Below, piece by piece: positions 59,247 through 64,000 of a DNA stretch of 64,000 bases; position 1 is the first letter of the stretch, and every line of letters begins with the position of its first letter. This DNA is from Amia ocellicauda. Its lineage: Eukaryota > Chordata > Actinopteri > Amiiformes > Amiidae. The stretch covers positions 5,549,920 through 5,613,919 of the forward strand of contig NC_089851.1 in NCBI RefSeq assembly GCF_036373705.1. The letters are read 5' to 3'. The translations under genes and the position numbers were made by a program. Under the pieces are notes generated by a model. The model worked only from the letters and a program-made list of their open reading frames with translations. It was not told where the DNA came from and did not search any database.

Positions 59247-61662
59247 TCAGACCTTCACAGACTCCATCATGGATGACTTAATGGCTTCCTCCAGGAGCTG
59301 ATTGTCCGTGAAAGTGGCGGGGGGTTCCGGGACGGATTCGGACAAGCCGATGAGCGACTCCAAAAAGCAGGTACCGGGGTCACTGGCCTGGGGGAAGCTG
59401 GGGTAACTGGGCAGCTGAAACTGATAGAAATTGTCCAGATTCTCGTACTCTTTCAACGAGTTATACAGCGGGCTGGGACTGTAGCCCGGGAACCCATCGA
59501 AGAACTCCAAGTCCGAGTCCGAGGACAGGCTGAGGTCCATGTAGCTCTTCGAGGAGTGATCGACCGATGGGGACGGGGTGTTGGGGAAAGGCGGGATCGA
59601 GTTACTGTTCTGGAACAACGTCGTGTCCTGGTTGGCGTTCTCGTCCAACAAGTCCGAGATGCTTGATCGGCGATTGTCGACGTGGTTGCGGTTCTGGTCG
59701 TCGGCGCTCACCCGGGGCGGTGCCTCGTCCGCCATGTTGTCGTTGAAGAAGTCCGTGGCGCTGAAGTACCCGAAGCCGACCGGCTGCTGTTGGCTGCAGC
59801 TGAAGTCGCTGCTGCTGCTGCAACAGTCTTCGTTATCAGAGTCGTTGAAGCTGAGGATCCTCGCCAGGCCGTTGTCGTCCACGTCGGACTGAGGCTTGTC
59901 GGACTGAGGGCTGTTCCCACCACAGGGACCCTCCGAGTCCTCGCTCTGACAGGAGAAGCTTGACGAGTCGGTCATGTCGCTGCTGCAGCTGTTCTCCCCG
60001 ACCGGATCGAGCTCGGTGTTGAAGTGGAACGTGGGACTGGCAGGGACAGTCCGGTCTTCCTCCCGGGGGAAGCCGAAGCGGTTCTCTTCTGGCTGGGGCA
60101 GAAGCCGGCCCACCTGGTCCCCAGTGTCGGGACTCTCCTCCAGCCTCTTCTCCAGCTCCAGTTTCATGATGGTGTGGATGTAGTGCGTCTGGACGCGGCT
60201 GGAGTTGAACTCAATCCGGCCCTCCGTGTTGCCGCAACCGTCTTTGGTACAGCCACAGGGGAAGGAAGAGTGGTCCATCTGTGGAGGAGGAAGGAAACCA
60301 GTCGAGACATGAGCCAAGTGAAACTTAACCAAACCTGGAAGAACTTGTCACGTATGAGGAGTCAGAGTTGAACCTTTCTAAGATCTACACAAGATTAATA
60401 GAAGCAAATCCATCACAAACTGTGGGGCCGGTCGGGACAAATCTCCATCTAGTAGAAGAACCGTTAATATCTGAGGTATTTTCCTAAAGATATCACACTC
60501 TTTGCAATGTTATTAAAGTTATTAAAACACAGCCACCATTTTCCTCCTTCTCCATCACGTACCTGACACTTGATGCCGGCCAGGCTGCAGCCGCAGGTCT
60601 CAGGCTCGCAGAAGCCCTGGCAGTCGCAGCCACAGTCCTCCCTGGAGAGGCGGATCGAGTGCAGCTCACGCTTCTCCTCCTTGTCGATCTTCTTCACGCC
60701 GGCGGTCTTGAGCAGTGAGTGCCTCCTCTTCGAGGGGTACGGGTGCAGGAAGAAGCCGTCCTCCAGGTCCACCCCGCTGATATCAATGTCGTCCTCGGAT
60801 ATGTCGTCTACCGTGAGCTGATCGGCTTCTTCTGACTCCCTGGTGCCGTTCTTGGTGAGCTGTGGAAACGATCGTGTACAGAAATTTAGACCATTGTAAT
60901 ACCTTCAGGGGCCCAACAAAATAAAGGCAAATGAAAAGCTACTAAACTGGAATTACAATATGAATTGAATGAGCTTTCTGCTGCTCAACCAACAATGAAT
61001 GAACCTTCAGATTTAGTTTAATCTTCGTTTACTTCAGCTGCCAGAGCTGCTGTTTTTGTGTTTCAGGAACGCAGGCCAAACTTAACCAGAGCTGCAGTTC
61101 GAATCTCTACACATACGTGCGGCATCGAGGTCTCAAATTTAAGGAAGAGCCGAGCTGACAGTTGGCCAGTTTGTGGAATCTGCTCGTCTCGCACATTCAA
61201 ACAGAGCTGCTAACAAGGGCCGAATTTGCACGCCATTCAAATCGGCAGCTGCCAGGCTTGTGTAAGTGGATAAGCATCAGTTTTGAGGATGTGCTGCAGC
61301 ACTAACAGTAGGGGAAAAAACAAAACAGACTAGCTAGTTGGTTGCAGGTGCACCCTTCCCTTCCCCACAAAACAAAGTGGAAATGACAGGATGTAAACCG
61401 ACCTTTAGTTTCAGGGCTTCCAGTTTCTCCTCCTTGAGACGGTATTTGAGTTTCTCCCGTCTGAGGTGCTGCTGCTCCAGGGCGAACTCGGCCAGTGTGT
61501 ACTGCCGGCACAGGCTGTGCTGCTTCACCATGCCCAGGGTGCATCCGCCTCGGCTCGGCACGCTGGTGAAGCCCTGGCAGCGCGGGAAGAAGAACACTGT
61601 GACGTGGTCGAAATGCACGGTGCCCTTGTGCTCCCGCTTGGTCCTCTTCAGGATGGACGTGA
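59247..61662 (-). CDS. csrnp1: CSRNP1 (AXUD1), cysteine-serine-rich nuclear protein 1 (partial, 5' end off the window)
   Basis: Nuclear DNA-binding transcriptional regulator, an early-response gene downstream of AXIN1 in human. Exons on the minus strand: 61403-61662, 60563-60859 and the terminal 59247-60278, joined by GT-AG in phase, with stop TGA at 59247-59249. About 529 aa are visible against 589 in human. The missing N-terminal exon (usual start ending in LLKRKF) must lie beyond base 64000, because the first visible exon is entered in phase 1. Motifs: [30 protein letters not shown], the Cys-rich block [20 protein letters not shown] plus [13 protein letters not shown], and the C-terminal Ser/acidic transactivation region ending MESVKV. 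The Cys-rich block probably binds metal. The C-terminus and neighbours favour CSRNP1 over CSRNP2/3. Confidence 0.93.
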
Positions 61663-61886
61663 CTGCGGAGGAGAGGAGAGAAATGGAAAATATAATTGAC
61701 CCTTCTCAAAAAAGCTTTTCTTGAATTCCTTCGCGTGTAACTACTGCCTTTTTCAAGGGAGAATTGGAAAATCACCGGAGAAAATAAAGGCTACAAAAAG
61801 GTTAGTTCATTTTCCTTACAGATATTGATTACATTCAGCGGGATTCGAAACACAAATCTGCATAGTTTCCTGGATGGCCACTTTGT

Positions 61887-61917
<31 letters not shown>

Positions 61918-64000
61918 AGAAAAAAAAAAAAAATTAAATGTTACCAGATGCATTTTTTGTGTAAATCAAACTTTACTTTAAAAAGAACAAGGGGAAAAAA
62001 AGCTACCCAATGAGCTGTATTATGACTATTGAATTGAGGAATGCGCGACTGGGCAGCATGCCAGAGGTAATTGGAGGATTTTAGTGGAAGGAGACTGAAA
62101 CAGCTCAGCAACACTCATGTTTCCAGATAAAAGTCTGTAAACACAGCCAGCCCTGGAGCCAAACAGCTGCTGCGATGACATCATCCACTTCACCACTAGG
62201 TGGAGCATTCTGTTCAAACTAAACTTTGAAACTCTGAACTCGTTACATAGTAGTCTAGTATCTGTACAAGAGTGTTTTATTGCATATGAATGCCCATATT
62301 TCCTTAGAGAAACTTTGAATTTCTGGATACCAATACAGATTTCAGTATCACAATTTTAATATACTGCATACTACTATACACAATCATAGTACAGTTTGCG
62401 CACACACACCTTCGTTTTCATTAATTTACACAATTACCCACACCCATAGTCTCCTGCCAGGTGCCTATCGGATGGGCAACAATCAGATAAAAGTAACTCC
62501 AAAAGCACACAACCACCAACAAAACACTAAAAAGGTATGGCTTTCAACCTTAACCATATTAGTGACTTCATCCGCCCCTAACTGTAAGGGTTTAAAACAC
62601 AGCCTCTTCTGAACAGGCAGGAATTCGTTCAGATGCATTAGCGTCTTAGTTGGTCCAGTCATCATTCCTCACTCACATTATATATATATATCTGACCATT
62701 TTCATGCCAAATAATTAGATCTAACCAGTAATTTAAAGCTCAAATGGGAAACGGCCTTCTTTGGTTACAGGAAAAAAGCTAATAATATCATAATTACACA
62801 GATGAAGTATGAGTTCTTGATAAAAGGAAAAGCTAACAAATAGATCAGAAAAAAAAAAAAAAAAGGCTGGGACTGGGCCCACTCAATATGCCAGAGGGGT
62901 GCAATTACTGCAGTAAACCTCAATAAACCTTGAACCCCAAAGCTGCTGAATGGCCCAGGGTAGCTTAGTGGACAAGAAGTGATCTATGAGTTAAACTACA
63001 AAATAAAAAAATAATGCAAAACAGAAAAGGGGTACCACAAAGCTCATATGAAAACCTACATAAGGAAAATAAGCCAAAAATCAAATGCAGCTCTCCGCTC
63101 CGTGTGAGTCCAAGCCAAACAATATTTCTTTATTAGTATTAAGTGTAGACTCCCACTCTTCCTTGCAGGAAGGATGTATAGGATATTCCACCCGCCCCCC
63201 GAAAACCTCAGAGAATCATACATTCTCCCCTTGAAGCTGGCCGCTCACTGATGCTTATCTTGTATGCACAAAATGTAAAAAAATCATAAACAGCTGTTGT
63301 ATGTTTAGCGGCCTGACAAGGATTTGAGGAGGGGAGGTGGCCGTCTGGGTTGGGTCTCGCACACGGGCCACAACTGAAAGCTGCGGGTCTCGTTCTCATT
63401 CGCGTGAGCAGAAACAAAGTGATCTCTGCGTGCTTCCAAGTAATTTCTCTTCGACACATGAGAGACGCACCTGAATTATGTCACGACTACAATGGGGGAG
63501 CACAGACAGACACTACAGCCTCTTATCTGCAAGTGCTGCTAGTTCTGCACCCGTCTTCCTTGACAAAAGTAACACATTACACAATTCTCCGTGTCCTTTT
63601 CTGTTGCCTGTGCATTCAGCATTTGAATAAAAGGGGGTGGAGAAGGAGAGAGAGGAAAAAAAAACCTTCCTTTTGCAGGTTGTGCAAACATTGAGACTTA
63701 TTCAGAGAACCACAGCAGACTTTGACCACAAGATGTTTCTTTAAAGCATGACCAAGAGGCCGTGCTTTTCCTGTCAAAGACCTGACTAACTGCCTTCTCT
63801 GAAGTCTTCATAGATTGTTCCTCAAATTTGATACCCACAACAAAAATAAAAACACTACATCTTCGCTTGCACTCAAAATAGATCAGAAGCTGGCCTGAGT
63901 CTTTACAGCTTGGTCAAGGATAAAAGTTCTTTATTTCAATTATAATTTAGAAGCTTTGAAAGTGTAGATAGTGTTTGTTTGGGGGGTGGGGGGCAGTTAT
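61663..64000. other. Intron of csrnp1
   Basis: Sequence upstream of the first visible csrnp1 exon. It holds a short (GA)n run at about 61894-61920 and a CTCF-like motif at 62193. I find no exon with the expected N-terminal start. Confidence 0.6.
62193..62206 (+). promoter_or_regulatory. Candidate CTCF binding site
   Basis: CCACTAGGTGGAGC closely resembles the CTCF core (CCASYAGRKGGCR) with one departure. It lies in the csrnp1 intron. Binding is inferred from the motif only. Confidence 0.4.

Noticed and set aside
59682-60371. Plus-strand open frames of up to 115 aa
   Set aside because: They are antisense to the large last exon of csrnp1, whose GC-rich serine codons leave the other strand open.
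1-64000. CRISPR arrays, operons, tRNA or rRNA genes
   Set aside because: I saw no spaced direct repeats, no polycistronic layout and no tRNA or rRNA signatures; the window is vertebrate nuclear DNA.

Overview
The window looks like nuclear DNA of a ray-finned fish. It holds intron-rich vertebrate genes with GT-AG junctions, several Tc1/mariner elements of fish type, and CR1/Rex-like and L2-like LINE copies. The order GORASP1(-), TTC21A(+), CSRNP1(-) matches human 3p22.2. The species cannot be fixed from this; a non-teleost or early-branching fish is only a guess. All exon limits were set by eye from splice signals, reading phase and family knowledge.

Layout. (1) 274-7871, minus: 3'-incomplete gene ending at the window edge in a CAP-Gly domain that is distantly CYLD-like; otherwise unrecognised. 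Its introns hold a dead Tc1 element and a rearranged LINE. (2) 7872-11661: AT-rich, with one convincing but unidentified minus-strand terminal exon (9410-9631). (3) 11662-16453, minus: complete gorasp1, nine coding exons, about 415 aa. (4) 16454-17230: divergent promoter with an inverted CCAAT box and an RFX X-box-like palindrome. (5) 17231-31163, plus: complete ttc21a, 29 exons, 1313 aa, an intraflagellar-transport TPR protein, with two deleted Tc1 elements and LINE tails in its introns. (6) 34150-38713 and 41986-44939, plus: two tandem pancreatic-type elastase genes with the same exon plan, each with a TATA box. (7) 45-59 kb: mostly intergenic, holding an L2 LINE, an unidentified 219-aa membrane-protein ORF (50956-51615) and a near-complete Tc1-like element of DD36E type. 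(8) 59247-61662, minus: last three coding exons of csrnp1, whose first coding exon lies beyond the right edge.

The genes do not form one pathway. GORASP1 acts in Golgi stacking, TTC21A in cilia and flagella, CSRNP1 in transcription, and the elastases in digestion. The elastase pair and the 219-aa ORF sit inside a block that lacks them in human. They, the unrecognised genes at the left, and the possible CTCF sites around the second elastase are the main points to follow.
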